Of a stretch of 15,806 bases of DNA, positions 1 to 6,541 are shown piece after piece. A program made the position numbers and the translations under genes. The notes beneath the pieces are model-generated. The model did no database searches, was not told the DNA's origin, and saw nothing but the letters and a program-made list of their open reading frames with translations. How positions within the stretch are numbered: position 1 is the stretch's first letter; the number at the start of each line of letters is the position of its first letter. The stretch comes from DAOTTI01 sp034437795. GTDB taxonomy: Bacteria; Chloroflexota; UBA11872; UBA12225. The DNA lies in the NCBI GenBank assembly GCA_034437795.1, contig DAOTTI010000141.1, positions 1 to 15,806 of the forward strand, in the 5' to 3' direction.

Positions 1-93
1 GACCACCAGCACTCGCTTGCCGGCCTGGCTGGCCAGGCGCTCCGCCAGCACGCTGCCGGCGAACCCGGCCCCCACGATCAGGAAGTCAAACAT
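1..93 (-). CDS. glf: UDP-galactopyranose mutase, N-terminal fragment (runs off left edge)
   Basis: The minus strand reads ATG then 30 further codons to the window edge, giving a protein that begins FDFLIVGAGFAGSVLAERL. This is the FAD-binding GxGxxG Rossmann start that is characteristic of UDP-galactopyranose mutase, the flavoenzyme that interconverts UDP-galactopyranose and UDP-galactofuranose for cell-surface glycans. A GTGAGG ribosome-binding site lies about 8 bases upstream of the ATG. The gene lies 33 bases downstream of the glycosyltransferase at 127-1335 on the same strand, so the two probably share a transcript. Only 31 residues are visible, so another FAD-dependent oxidoreductase cannot be formally excluded, but the sequence and the neighbour both favour Glf. 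Confidence 0.82.
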   Translation of the reverse strand, partial: MFDFLIVGAGFAGSVLAERLASQAGKRVLVV

Positions 94-126
94 GCTTGGT
101 ACCTCACTCTTCGCTCTCGGCCGGAC

Positions 127-1335
127 TTATCCCGCAGCCTCCACGCCGACCAGCTCCCGACCGGTCGTCGGCGTCCGGCGCGCCGTCCGCTTGGCCAGCA
201 GCGCCGCTTCCATGCGCGCCTCCATCCGCGCGGCGATGGCGTCCCAGCTATTGCGGGCCAGGATCGACCGCTCGCGCGCGACGCGGGCCTCGCGCTCCGC
301 CGGCGTCTCCGCCAGGGCCTGCTCGATGGCCGCGACGAAGCGTTCGGGCGTCTCTGCGATCCGAACCGCCTGCCCGTACAGGGCCACGACGTCGGCCACC
401 GGCGTGGAGACGATCGGCCTGTGCGCGGCCATGTACTCCAGCGTCTTCGTTGGGCTGATGAAGCGTGTGGCGTCGTTGAGAGCAAAGGGCATCATGCACA
501 CATCAAGGCCCTTGACGTAGGCCGGGAGGTCACGATACCGCTTCTGGCCCAGGTAGTGGATATTTGGCCGGCGTGGCAGCTCTTGCGGATCGATCTTGAC
601 CACCGGCCCGATCATGACCAGGCTCCATTGCGGCCGGAGGTCGGCGACGCGGGCGAGCAGGTCCAGATCGGCCCGCTCGTCGATCACGCCAAAGAACCCG
701 ATGCGGGGCTGGCAGAGCGCCGCCAGATCGGGCGGCACGACCGTCGACGGATCCAGCGCCCGCTGGTAATGCTCTACCTCCACGCCGCTGGGCTCGGCAT
801 ACACGTGGCGATGCAAGGCGGCCTTGGCCTTGCCCAGGCTCACACCGCCGGTAAAGACCAGGTCGGCGATGGCGAGGAGCCGCCGCTCGCGAGGCACCAG
901 GTCCGGCGGCGCGCCCTTGAACAGCGAAAGCTCGTCCATCGCGTCGTAGACCACCAGGGCCGGCGCCAGGTCTTCGATGGCCGGCAGGAGCATCGGCGTA
1001 TAGAACCACGCGACGTGCTCCTGCAGGCCCTGCTCCTGCGCCAGGTCGGCGACCAGGCGCGTGTACATCGCATCCAGGCGAGGCCCGCCCCCGGGCCCCG
1101 GATCACGGCAGACCGGCTGGCAGACCACCACGCCATCGACCCCTTCGGGGTGGTACCGCACCAGCTCCGCGCCATCCGGGGCCTCCCCCGCCGCTTCCTC
1201 AAAGCGCGGCTCCTCGATGAAGAACACGCGCCGGCTGCGCGCGAACCGCGACATCAGATGCTGCGGCCGCTGCCAGACGAAGTCCCAGCGCAGGTGCGAG
1301 AAGCACAGCAGCGGCAGTCGTGCTGACGATCCCAT
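127..1335 (-). CDS. Glycosyltransferase, GT4-like (family 1 / group 1)
   Basis: A 402-residue cytosolic-type glycosyltransferase. The N terminus carries the CFSHLRWDFVWQRPQHL motif typical of a glycosyltransferase subfamily found next to UDP-galactopyranose mutases. The middle has an YDAMDELSLF segment and the C-terminal Rossmann domain begins at IGFFGVIDERADLDLL. The donor-binding region is represented by FISPTKTLEYMAAHRPIVST, where the KTLEYMA glutamate is the usual nucleotide-sugar ribose contact. The chosen start is the ATG at 1333-1335, preceded by GGGGG about 5 bases upstream; an in-frame TTG at 1345-1347 would add four residues. It precedes glf by 33 bases, which suggests envelope polysaccharide or glycolipid assembly, possibly using galactofuranose. 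Acceptor and donor cannot be told from sequence. Confidence 0.88.
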   Translation of the reverse strand: MGSSARLPLLCFSHLRWDFVWQRPQHLMSRFARSRRVFFIEEPRFEEAAGEAPDGAELVRYHPEGVDGVVVCQPVCRDPGPGGGPRLDAMYTRLVADLAQEQGLQEHVAWFYTPMLLPAIEDLAPALVVYDAMDELSLFKGAPPDLVPRERRLLAIADLVFTGGVSLGKAKAALHRHVYAEPSGVEVEHYQRALDPSTVVPPDLAALCQPRIGFFGVIDERADLDLLARVADLRPQWSLVMIGPVVKIDPQELPRRPNIHYLGQKRYRDLPAYVKGLDVCMMPFALNDATRFISPTKTLEYMAAHRPIVSTPVADVVALYGQAVRIAETPERFVAAIEQALAETPAEREARVARERSILARNSWDAIAARMEARMEAALLAKRTARRTPTTGRELVGVEAAG

Positions 1336-1826
1336 GCAAACCCCCAATCCAATAGAGTTGCGGCCGGCGCCCGCAGGATGGCGCCCCCCAGCTCTGGAGA
1401 AGCCCGTGCAGGCACCAGAAACCAGGCACTGCGACCCGCGTCACGGGCATACCCGCGTCAGCGACTCGGATCAGCCGAGTGACAATGCCACGGATGCGCG
1501 GTGTGGCCTAATGGAACCCGCTATGGTCGAGCAGCGCCGAAGGACAGTGCGGACCAGTCTGTTCTGTTGGCTGGCGCCGTATGCGGCGCGAATTGGAGCA
1601 AGAACCGTGCCGCCGGTCACGAAGCTCGAAGCTACCGGCCTGCGGCCGATAGACCGGCCGCCCCAGCGTTCGGGCCGGCAGACGGGAAGCCGCGACTGGC
1701 GCCCTCCGTCCGCCCATCGACCACGCCTGCGCGGGTGCCCACGGGCGCGTATTCATTATGACATGGCCCCCGACCATGTCGCGCCCCTGCCGCGGGACGC
1801 GCCGGCCGCGGTCGCGAGCGCCAGCT

Positions 1827-1878
1827 CCTGGGCCACGTCACACCTGGGCCACGCCACACCTGGGCCACGTCACACCTG
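1827..1878. repeat. 16-bp tandem repeat, 3.25 units
   Basis: Three consecutive 16-base units, CCTGGGCCACGTCACA, the middle one with a single C for T change, start at 1827, 1843 and 1859. A partial fourth CCTG follows at 1875-1878. It lies in non-coding sequence upstream of larB. The most economical reading is a small minisatellite produced by slippage; no function is visible. Confidence 0.9.
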
Positions 1879-1946
1879 CGGCGAACGGCCCAGTCGCGCC
1901 GGTAATGCGCGGCGAGGTACGGCGGCCGCCTCCCATCGAACGGTAT

Positions 1947-2052
1947 GGTTACGTCTGCGCACCCTGAAACGGTGTGCCTTCGCTCCATGGGTGTTACTGT
2001 TGAACCCGACACGAATACGGTTAGGTCTGCGCACCCTGAAACGGTGTGCCTT
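1947..2052. repeat. Pair of 34-bp direct repeats, 72 bp apart
   Basis: Positions 1947-1980 and 2019-2052 are identical at 33 of 34 bases; the one difference is C against G at the sixth base. They are separated by 38 unrelated bases. Each copy contains GCACC-CTGAAAC-GGTGT, a weak 5-bp hairpin. The size of repeat and spacer resembles one CRISPR unit, but there are only two copies, no third degenerate copy one period either side, and no cas gene in the window. A duplicated intergenic element or a pair of regulator sites is at least as likely. Confidence 0.85.
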
Positions 2053-2192
2053 GCCTCGACAGACCCCGCAACTCGGTCACAGCACGTATGGTCGCTCACC
2101 CGGCCTGGATAAGTCACATCCAGCGACGGGCCCCGTCTTCCTATGGGAGAGCGGCGGGTGCAGGCGGTGGCGGTGAGGCAGATGGGCATAGT

Positions 2193-2254
2193 CCCCTCTC
2201 TCCATGGGAGAGGGTGGGCTCCTTGAGCCCCGTCTCCTACAGAGAGAGGGAGGC
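2193..2254 (+). repeat. Dispersed GGGAGAGGG palindromic element, two adjacent copies
   Basis: CCCTCTC (2194-2200) pairs with GAGAGGG (2208-2214), followed by TGGGCTCC; a second, degenerate copy with CCGTCTCCTAC-AGAGAGAGGG follows at about 2229-2254. A third weak copy appears at about 2131-2160. They belong to the family found in most gaps of this window, in the plus orientation. Confidence 0.8.
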
Positions 2255-2323
2255 CCGCGGAGCGGGCGGCGGTAAGGGCGCTGGTCGGGGATAATCCAGG
2301 CTAGAAGGACAGTAGCGGACGCG

Positions 2324-3106
2324 ATGAACGAGCAAGCGGTACGTCGGCTGCTGGAGGCAGTCGCGCAGGGAGAGGTGAGTCCGGCCGTCGCCACCGGCCG
2401 GCTCAAGCAGCTCAGTGTGGACAATCTGGGCTTCGCCCGCTTGGACCGGCATCGCCAGCTGCGCACCGGCTTTCCGGAGGTGATCTACGGTACCGGCAAG
2501 ACCCCCGACCAGGTGGCGGCGATCGCCGGCCGTATGGCCGAGGCAGGCATTCCGGTCCTGGCCACCCGCTGCTCCATGGAGATCTACGAGGCCGTACGCG
2601 CCCGGCTGCCAGACGCGACCTACCACCCCGTCGCCCGCTGCATCACCTGGTCACCCGGCCCGCCGGCGCCGCGCATTGGCTCAGTGGTCGTCGCCACCGG
2701 GGGCACGACCGACATCCCCGTGGCCGAAGAGGCCGCCATCACCGCGGAGATGGGCGGGAGCCGCGTGGAGCGCCTGTGGGACGTCGGCGTGGCCGGGATC
2801 CACCGCCTGCTGGAGGAGCGGGAGCATCTCTACCGCGCCAACGTGATCGTGGCCGTGGCGGGGATGGAAGGGGCGCTGCCGAGCGTCATCGGCGGGCTGG
2901 TGGACCGGCCCGTGATCGCCGTGCCCACCAGCGTCGGATACGGCGCCGCCTTTGGCGGCCTGGCGCCCCTGCTGGGCATGCTCAACGCCTGCGCGCCCGG
3001 CGTGGCGGTGGTCAACATCGACAACGGCTTCGGCGCCGGCTACCTGGCGGCGATGATCAATCGCCTGGCCTGTGGCGACTACAAGGGCTGGGAGCCGGAC
3101 CCGTAA
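2324..3106 (+). CDS. larB: LarB, pyridinium-3,5-biscarboxylic acid mononucleotide synthase
   Basis: A full-length 260-residue LarB. The family carboxylates and hydrolyses nicotinic acid adenine dinucleotide to pyridinium-3,5-biscarboxylic acid mononucleotide, the first step to the nickel-pincer cofactor of lactate racemase and related enzymes. Visible family marks are FARLDRHRQLRTGFPEVIYG (about residues 37-56), ATGGTTDIPVAEEAA (124-138), AGMEGALPSVIGGLV (179-193) and the PurE/AIR-carboxylase-like end PTSVGYGAAFGGLAPLL (201-217) with the LNAC cysteine at 223 and NIDNGFGAGYLAAMINR (231-247). The ATG has only a distant purine run (AGAAGGA, about 15 bases upstream) and a GATAAT at 2290-2295, so the transcript leader may be short. 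The stop lies 23 bases before the GTG of larC, consistent with one operon. Confidence 0.95.
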   Translation: MNEQAVRRLLEAVAQGEVSPAVATGRLKQLSVDNLGFARLDRHRQLRTGFPEVIYGTGKTPDQVAAIAGRMAEAGIPVLATRCSMEIYEAVRARLPDATYHPVARCITWSPGPPAPRIGSVVVATGGTTDIPVAEEAAITAEMGGSRVERLWDVGVAGIHRLLEEREHLYRANVIVAVAGMEGALPSVIGGLVDRPVIAVPTSVGYGAAFGGLAPLLGMLNACAPGVAVVNIDNGFGAGYLAAMINRLACGDYKGWEPDP

Positions 3107-3129
3107 CCTTGCACCGAGGAAACTCCGCG

Positions 3130-4380
3130 GTGGTCCGCGCAGCCTACTTCGAATGCTTCGCCGGCGCCAGCGGCGACATGATCCTGGGAGCGCTCGTCGA
3201 CGCCGGCTGGCCGGAGGCGCAGCTCCGCGCGGCGCTGGCATCGATCCCCCTGCAGGGGTGGACGCTGGAGGTAGCCAGGGTCAAAAAGGGGGCCCTTCGT
3301 GCCACCCAGGTGCGCATCAGGGCCACCGCGCCCCAGCCGGAACGGGATCTGGAGGACATCACGCCCCTGATCGAGGCCAGCGGGCTCGAGCCGGCGGTGA
3401 AGCGACGCGCCATCGCCCTCTTCCATGAGCTGGCCGAGGTGGAGGGCCTCCAGCACGACCAGCCGCCGGAGACGGTGCACTTCCATGAGGTGGGCGCGGT
3501 GGACTCCATCCTGGACATCGTCGGCGCCTGCGCCGGGCTGCACGCGCTACAGATCGAGCGCATCTACGTCTCGCCCATGAACGTCGGCGGCGGGATCGTC
3601 TCCACCCGAGACGGCATCTTGCCGGTCCCCGGGCCGGCAGCGCTGGAGCTGCTGCGGCGCAAGGGGGCCCCCATCTACGCCTCCGAGTACGGGCCGGAGT
3701 TCCTGACGCCCACAGGAGCGCTGGTGCTGGCCACGCTGGCCGACGGCTTTGGCCCGTTTCCGCCGATGCGCGTGGAGCAGGTCGGATATGGCGCGGGGCA
3801 GAAGGACTTCGCCATCCCCAACGTCCTGCGCGTCTCCATCGGGGAACTGCACGCTGGCTGGGATGCCGCGCGGTTGTGGCCGTTCGGCGCCGGTGTGCCA
3901 TCCGGGCAGGCCGAGGACGTGGCGGTGCAGCTCGAGACGAACATTGACGACATGAACCCGGAATGGTACGGGTATGTGGCCGACCGGCTGATGCAGGATG
4001 GAGCGCTCGACGTCTCGCTGACCCCCGTGTTCATGAAAAAAGGGCGGCCGGGCGTCCTGCTCTCGGTGCTGGTCGAGCCCCATCGCCTCGAGAGCGCGCT
4101 GGCGACCATCTTCCGCGAGACGACGACGCTCGGAGTGCGGGTTAGCCCCGTGGTCCGGCGCAAGCTTGAGCGCCGGATCGAGCCGGTTGAGACCCCCTAC
4201 GGCAGGATCCGGGTCAAGGTGGCCCTCCTGGGCGGCGCGGTGCGGAGCGTGGCGCCCGAGTACGATGACTGCCGGCGCGCGGCCGAGCAGCACGGCGTGG
4301 CCCTACGCCAGGTCTATGACGCGGCGATCGCAGCCGGCCATGCCCTGACCGCCGCCCCGCCGGCCTCCCCCGTCTCATAG
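3130..4380 (+). CDS. larC: LarC, nickel-pincer cofactor nickel insertion protein
   Basis: A 416-residue LarC, the CTP-dependent cyclometallase that inserts nickel into the dithiolated pyridinium mononucleotide. Family marks in order: YFECFAGASGDMILGALVDAG (6-26), HFHEVGAVDSILDIVG (117-132), YVSPMNVGGG (146-155), ETNIDDMNPE (269-278) and FMKKGRPG (301-308). The GTG at 3130 is chosen because GAGGA at 3116-3120 sits 9 bases upstream and the conserved N terminus starts immediately after; the frame is open further upstream but inside larB. In lactobacilli LarC is made as LarC1/LarC2 through a frameshift; here it is one uninterrupted frame. No larE or larA lies in this window. Confidence 0.95.
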   Translation: MVRAAYFECFAGASGDMILGALVDAGWPEAQLRAALASIPLQGWTLEVARVKKGALRATQVRIRATAPQPERDLEDITPLIEASGLEPAVKRRAIALFHELAEVEGLQHDQPPETVHFHEVGAVDSILDIVGACAGLHALQIERIYVSPMNVGGGIVSTRDGILPVPGPAALELLRRKGAPIYASEYGPEFLTPTGALVLATLADGFGPFPPMRVEQVGYGAGQKDFAIPNVLRVSIGELHAGWDAARLWPFGAGVPSGQAEDVAVQLETNIDDMNPEWYGYVADRLMQDGALDVSLTPVFMKKGRPGVLLSVLVEPHRLESALATIFRETTTLGVRVSPVVRRKLERRIEPVETPYGRIRVKVALLGGAVRSVAPEYDDCRRAAEQHGVALRQVYDAAIAAGHALTAAPPASPVS

Positions 4381-4408
4381 CCCGGATCAGCCACGGCCGG
4401 CGAGGGAT

Positions 4409-4437
4409 CCCCTCTCCCACAGGGAAAGGGCTAGGGG
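4409..4437 (+). repeat. Dispersed palindromic element
   Basis: CCCCTCTCCCACAGGGAAAG followed by GGCTAGGGGG; CCCTCTCCC can pair with GGGAAAGGG at 7 of 9 positions around ACA. It lies 28 bases after the larC stop in the convergent larC/MEDS gap and could end larC transcription, although no U-run follows. Confidence 0.75.
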
Positions 4438-4538
4438 GAAGCCTCCACCTAGTGCACCATCAGGCCAGCGACCTGGCATGGCTTTCCCTGGGGCGCGGGC
4501 TGGCATTCCCGAAGAGGTTGCTTGCGACAGCACTAGAG

Positions 4539-4572
4539 CCCCGTCTCGCTGTGGGAGACGGTTAGGGTGGGG
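4539..4572 (+). repeat. Dispersed palindromic element with 7-bp stem, convergent gap
   Basis: CCGTCTC (4541-4547) pairs perfectly with GAGACGG (4555-4561) around a 7-base loop, followed by TTAGGGTGGGG. It lies between the convergent ends of larC and the MEDS gene, where a hairpin could act as a bidirectional terminator; no T-tract is visible on either side. Confidence 0.75.
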
Positions 4573-4602
4573 CCTTTGGTCACGAGGAATGCAAGTCAGG
4601 TC

Positions 4603-5271
4603 CTACGCGCTCACCCGTCCGGGTGGCTCCGGCGGCCGCCGGCGCTGCTGCCCGCGCCGAATGATCTTGACCATGTACTCCTCGGCGTTGACGTAGTACG
4701 GGTTGCGCTTGATGAAGCGGCCGACAATGGCCATCGGGTGCAGCTTGAGCAGCTCCACCACCAGCTCGCCGGGGAGCTCCGAATAGTTGTACTGCAGCAA
4801 GGCCACAATGGGGCGGCTCTGGAAGGTAAACACCGCGTCGGCGGCCGCTTCATACTTGAGGATCTGCTCAGGGGTGGCCACGCCGGCGCAGAGCCAGCTC
4901 ATGTCGATGTCCAGACGCACCGTCTGCCAGCCTTCGTTCAGTGCGCGCGCGATTAGGGCCTGGTGGGTGGAGATCAGGTGGTACGGATCGAAGCGCCCGT
5001 TGGCCAGCAGCGGCTCCCGCTGATCGACCAGAATGAACTGGCGTCTGGCGATCGCGCCGTCGGCATCCACGTGGGCGGCGCGAAGGGCGCGCCGGACCTC
5101 CTCGATGCGCTGCGCGGGCGCGGCGAAGAAGCACTTGTCCCTGGCCCGCAAGCCATCGCGCAGAAAGGGGGCCGCGGTCTGGCTGATCTCGGTGGGCTGG
5201 TTATAGAACTGGCAGATATGAAGCCCGGGCCGGATACGCTCGCGCCTGCCGCCGACCTCAAGGTCAATCAT
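4603..5271 (-). CDS. Stand-alone MEDS-domain (DcmR-type sensory) protein
   Basis: A 222-residue protein that matches the MEDS domain (methanogen/methylotroph, DcmR sensory domain) over most of its length: HICQFYN (18-24), APFLRDGLRARDKCFF (34-49), the GRFDPYHLI segment (92-100), RLDIDMSWL (119-127), EQILKYEAAAD (135-145), LLQYNY (158-163) and LHPMAI (178-183). In known proteins the domain is fused to a helix-turn-helix (DcmR) or to kinases; here there is no output domain, only a basic Arg/Pro-rich tail (205-219). The ATG at 5269-5271 is chosen because GGAG lies 7 bases upstream; longer in-frame versions have no such site. A near-consensus promoter lies about 150 bases upstream. The ligand and partner are unknown. 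Confidence 0.85.
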   Translation of the reverse strand: MIDLEVGGRRERIRPGLHICQFYNQPTEISQTAAPFLRDGLRARDKCFFAAPAQRIEEVRRALRAAHVDADGAIARRQFILVDQREPLLANGRFDPYHLISTHQALIARALNEGWQTVRLDIDMSWLCAGVATPEQILKYEAAADAVFTFQSRPIVALLQYNYSELPGELVVELLKLHPMAIVGRFIKRNPYYVNAEEYMVKIIRRGQQRRRPPEPPGRVSA

Positions 5272-5420
5272 GCCTTCACTCCGCGGCCCTGAGTATCCCG
5301 CATCACGCGTCGGTTTTGGGCGGCCGGCACACCAGGCCAGACGTGGGAGGACGCGGGCCACCACGGCGCCGGAGCAGCAGCGACGCCGCACGCGCCGAGC
5401 CTGGCAACCTGCCGCGCTGC

Positions 5421-5449
5421 ACTATAACCACGATGCGGGGGGTTGTCAA
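5421..5449 (-). promoter_or_regulatory. Near-consensus sigma-70 promoter for the MEDS gene
   Basis: On the minus strand TTGACA (5444-5449) is followed after exactly 17 bases by TATAGT (5421-5426), that is 6/6 and 5/6 matches to the housekeeping consensus with optimal spacing. The predicted start of transcription is near 5414, about 143 bases before the ATG at 5271. In such GC-rich sequence a match of this quality is unlikely to be chance. Confidence 0.8.
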
Positions 5450-5530
5450 TGCTGGCATGCACGGCGCTGCATCCGGCACATGCCGCACCAGCGCGCCGAC
5501 CGGCCCCCCGCGGCGCGTGGAGGCCGTCCT

Positions 5531-5561
5531 GAGTAGCGAGCAGCGAGTAGCGAGTGACGAG
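5531..5561. repeat. 7-bp tandem repeat (GAGTAGC type)
   Basis: GAGTAGC, GAGCAGC, GAGTAGC, GAGTGAC and GAG follow one another without gap. This heptamer microsatellite is frequent in intergenic DNA of many bacteria and generates spurious frames reading SLLAT-like peptides on the other strand. No function is apparent. Confidence 0.85.
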
Positions 5562-5733
5562 CCCTTGCCCGTGGTGCCTACCGGACGCGGGAAGAGCACA
5601 GGGAGAGCGCACGCAACGATGCTGCGTCCGGAACTCCTGGTTGCCAGCGCGAGATCGTGAGGGCGCCGGCGCGGGCGGAGGACGCGGTACTATTGCCGGA
5701 AACCACAGTCATCAGCTACGAAGGACTGGAAGC

Positions 5734-6132
5734 ATGGAGACGGCCGGCACCAGGCTGGAGCTCAGCCGGCAGGCGCTACCCCCGCTCGAAGCCACCACCA
5801 TCACGATCGATCGCAGCCGCGTCCATCGGGTGCGGGGAGGCGAGGTGCGGATCGTGCGGAGCGGAACGCTCCTGGCCGCGGGGCGCGATGTGCATGTCCA
5901 GCAAGCAGGCACACTGCTGCTCGCTGGCGCCAAGGTGCTGGTTGAGCAGGGGATCGCTCAATGGCTGGTGGGCGGGCTGGTCCAGGCCAGGCAGGTCTTT
6001 GCCTTCGCCGTGATCGCGGCCAAGGTGGAGGGGCAGGTACGCTGTCTCTTCGACACCAGGGGCGCTTTCGCCTTTGGCGTGGGACTGGCGGTGGCGTCCG
6101 CCTTGCTCAAGATGCTGGTGCGACGAAGCTGA
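5734..6132 (+). CDS. Unrecognised protein: six 15-residue repeats plus C-terminal membrane helix
   Basis: A 132-residue protein I cannot assign to a named family. From residue 23 it consists of six units of exactly 15 residues beginning at I23, V38, V53, V68, V83 and V98. The best-kept pattern is V-x-V-x-(Q/R)-x-G-T-L-L-x-x-G-x-x, for example units 38-52 and 53-67. Such short, valine/glycine-spaced units suggest a small beta-solenoid, in the manner of bactofilin-like or polymer-forming proteins; that is inference. The repeats run directly into a hydrophobic segment (110-129) and end RRS, which suggests a C-terminal anchor with the solenoid in the cytoplasm. The ATG at 5734 has GAAGGA 8 bases upstream. 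It diverges from the MEDS gene and is followed by a 409-base gap. Confidence 0.75.
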   Translation: METAGTRLELSRQALPPLEATTITIDRSRVHRVRGGEVRIVRSGTLLAAGRDVHVQQAGTLLLAGAKVLVEQGIAQWLVGGLVQARQVFAFAVIAAKVEGQVRCLFDTRGAFAFGVGLAVASALLKMLVRRS

Positions 6133-6162
6133 CCCCTGGGCAGACCGGAATTCAGCAGCGGG

Positions 6163-6196
6163 CCCCTCACCCTCTACCAGACGGAGAGAGAGCTCC
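6163..6196 (-). repeat. Dispersed palindromic element, reverse orientation
   Basis: CCCCTCACCCTCTACCAGAC followed by GGAGAGAGAGCTCC is the reverse complement of the element seen elsewhere in the window (GAGCTC...GTCTGGTAGAGGGTGAGGGG). It is the only well-preserved copy in this orientation and lies between convergent genes. Confidence 0.7.
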
Positions 6197-6502
6197 TCGC
6201 TGGCCGTGGGCAATCCCGGACAGGAGGCGCGGGGCGGCATCTCGGTGAAGGCGGCACAGGTAACTGCCCCCTGCTCCTGTGGAGAGCCGGCCGACGCCGC
6301 CCGAGCTTCGGCGCGGGTCCGTCACTGTTCCCTCACCCGGAAGTGGCCAGCGGGAGGCGAGTGCGGCCGCTCGCTCCACAGCCACACCCGCCTCCCGCTG
6401 GATCGCTCCGCTGCCGCCTGGGATATGGCTCCCCCGCGACCTGCGCTGAGACCGAGCCCTCGGAGGCCAATCCGGCGCCAGCACGCTTCCTTGCTGGGAC
6501 GC

Positions 6503-6536
6503 TCGAACCTCGAACTTTGAGCCTTGAACCTTGAAC
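6503..6536. repeat. Short imperfect TTGAACC microsatellite
   Basis: TCGAACC, TCGAACT, TTGAGCC, TTGAACC and TTGAAC are imperfect seven-base units placed just before the stop codon of the ABC ATPase gene on the other strand. It is a simple slippage repeat with no evident function. Confidence 0.75.
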
Positions 6537-6541
6537 TCGGT

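Larger units (their letters stand above)
1336..2323. other. Long gene-free gap with several repeat types
   Basis: Nearly 1 kb between the glycosyltransferase and larB, which diverge. I find no convincing gene: the open frames on both strands lack recognisable domains and run across repeats. It holds a duplicated ACCCGCGTCA (1434-1443 and 1451-1460), a small hairpin ACTCGG/CCGAGT (1464-1480), a 16-bp tandem repeat (1827-1878), a pair of 34-bp direct repeats (1947-2052) and two or three dispersed palindromes (about 2131-2254). A GATAAT at 2290-2295 could be the -10 element for larB, with no matching -35. Confidence 0.6.
5272..5733. other. Divergent intergenic region
   Basis: This 462-base gap separates the MEDS gene (minus) from the repeat protein gene (plus). 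It holds the strong minus-strand promoter at 5421-5449, a heptamer repeat at 5531-5561 and a TACTAT at 5688-5693 that could serve as a -10 box for the plus-strand gene. The leader of the MEDS transcript would be about 140 bases. I see no gene or known riboswitch in it. Confidence 0.6.
6133..6541. other. Convergent gap without genes
   Basis: The 409 bases between the repeat-protein gene and the ABC ATPase gene hold a dispersed element in reverse orientation (6163-6196), a second degenerate reverse fragment with CCCTCACCC (6330-6338) and an imperfect GAACCTTGAACTT-type microsatellite (6503-6536). I find no gene and no clear rho-independent terminator. Confidence 0.6.

Noticed and set aside
421..1326. 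Plus-strand open frame antisense to the glycosyltransferase
   Set aside because: No domain pattern; the minus-strand frame has glycosyltransferase motifs, a ribosome-binding site and a fitting neighbour.
1947..2052. CRISPR array call
   Set aside because: Only two repeats, a single spacer and no cas genes in the window; kept as a direct repeat pair and as a finding.
1061..2176. Long plus-strand open frame over the glycosyltransferase start and the repeat-rich gap
   Set aside because: Its first part is antisense to a clear glycosyltransferase and the rest runs through tandem and direct repeats; composition is Arg/Pro-rich as expected from GC-rich non-coding frames.
1632..2189. Minus-strand frame with a repeated RHTVSGCAD peptide
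   Set aside because: The peptide repeat is only the translation of the 34-bp DNA repeat; there is no ribosome-binding site or domain.
2776..3129. Long upstream extension of larC inside larB
   Set aside because: It overlaps larB in another frame; the conserved LarC N terminus and a good ribosome-binding site place the start at 3130.
5303..5599. Minus-strand frame containing a SLLAT-like repeat
   Set aside because: This peptide is the usual translation of the GAGTAGC heptamer microsatellite and overlaps the strong promoter region.
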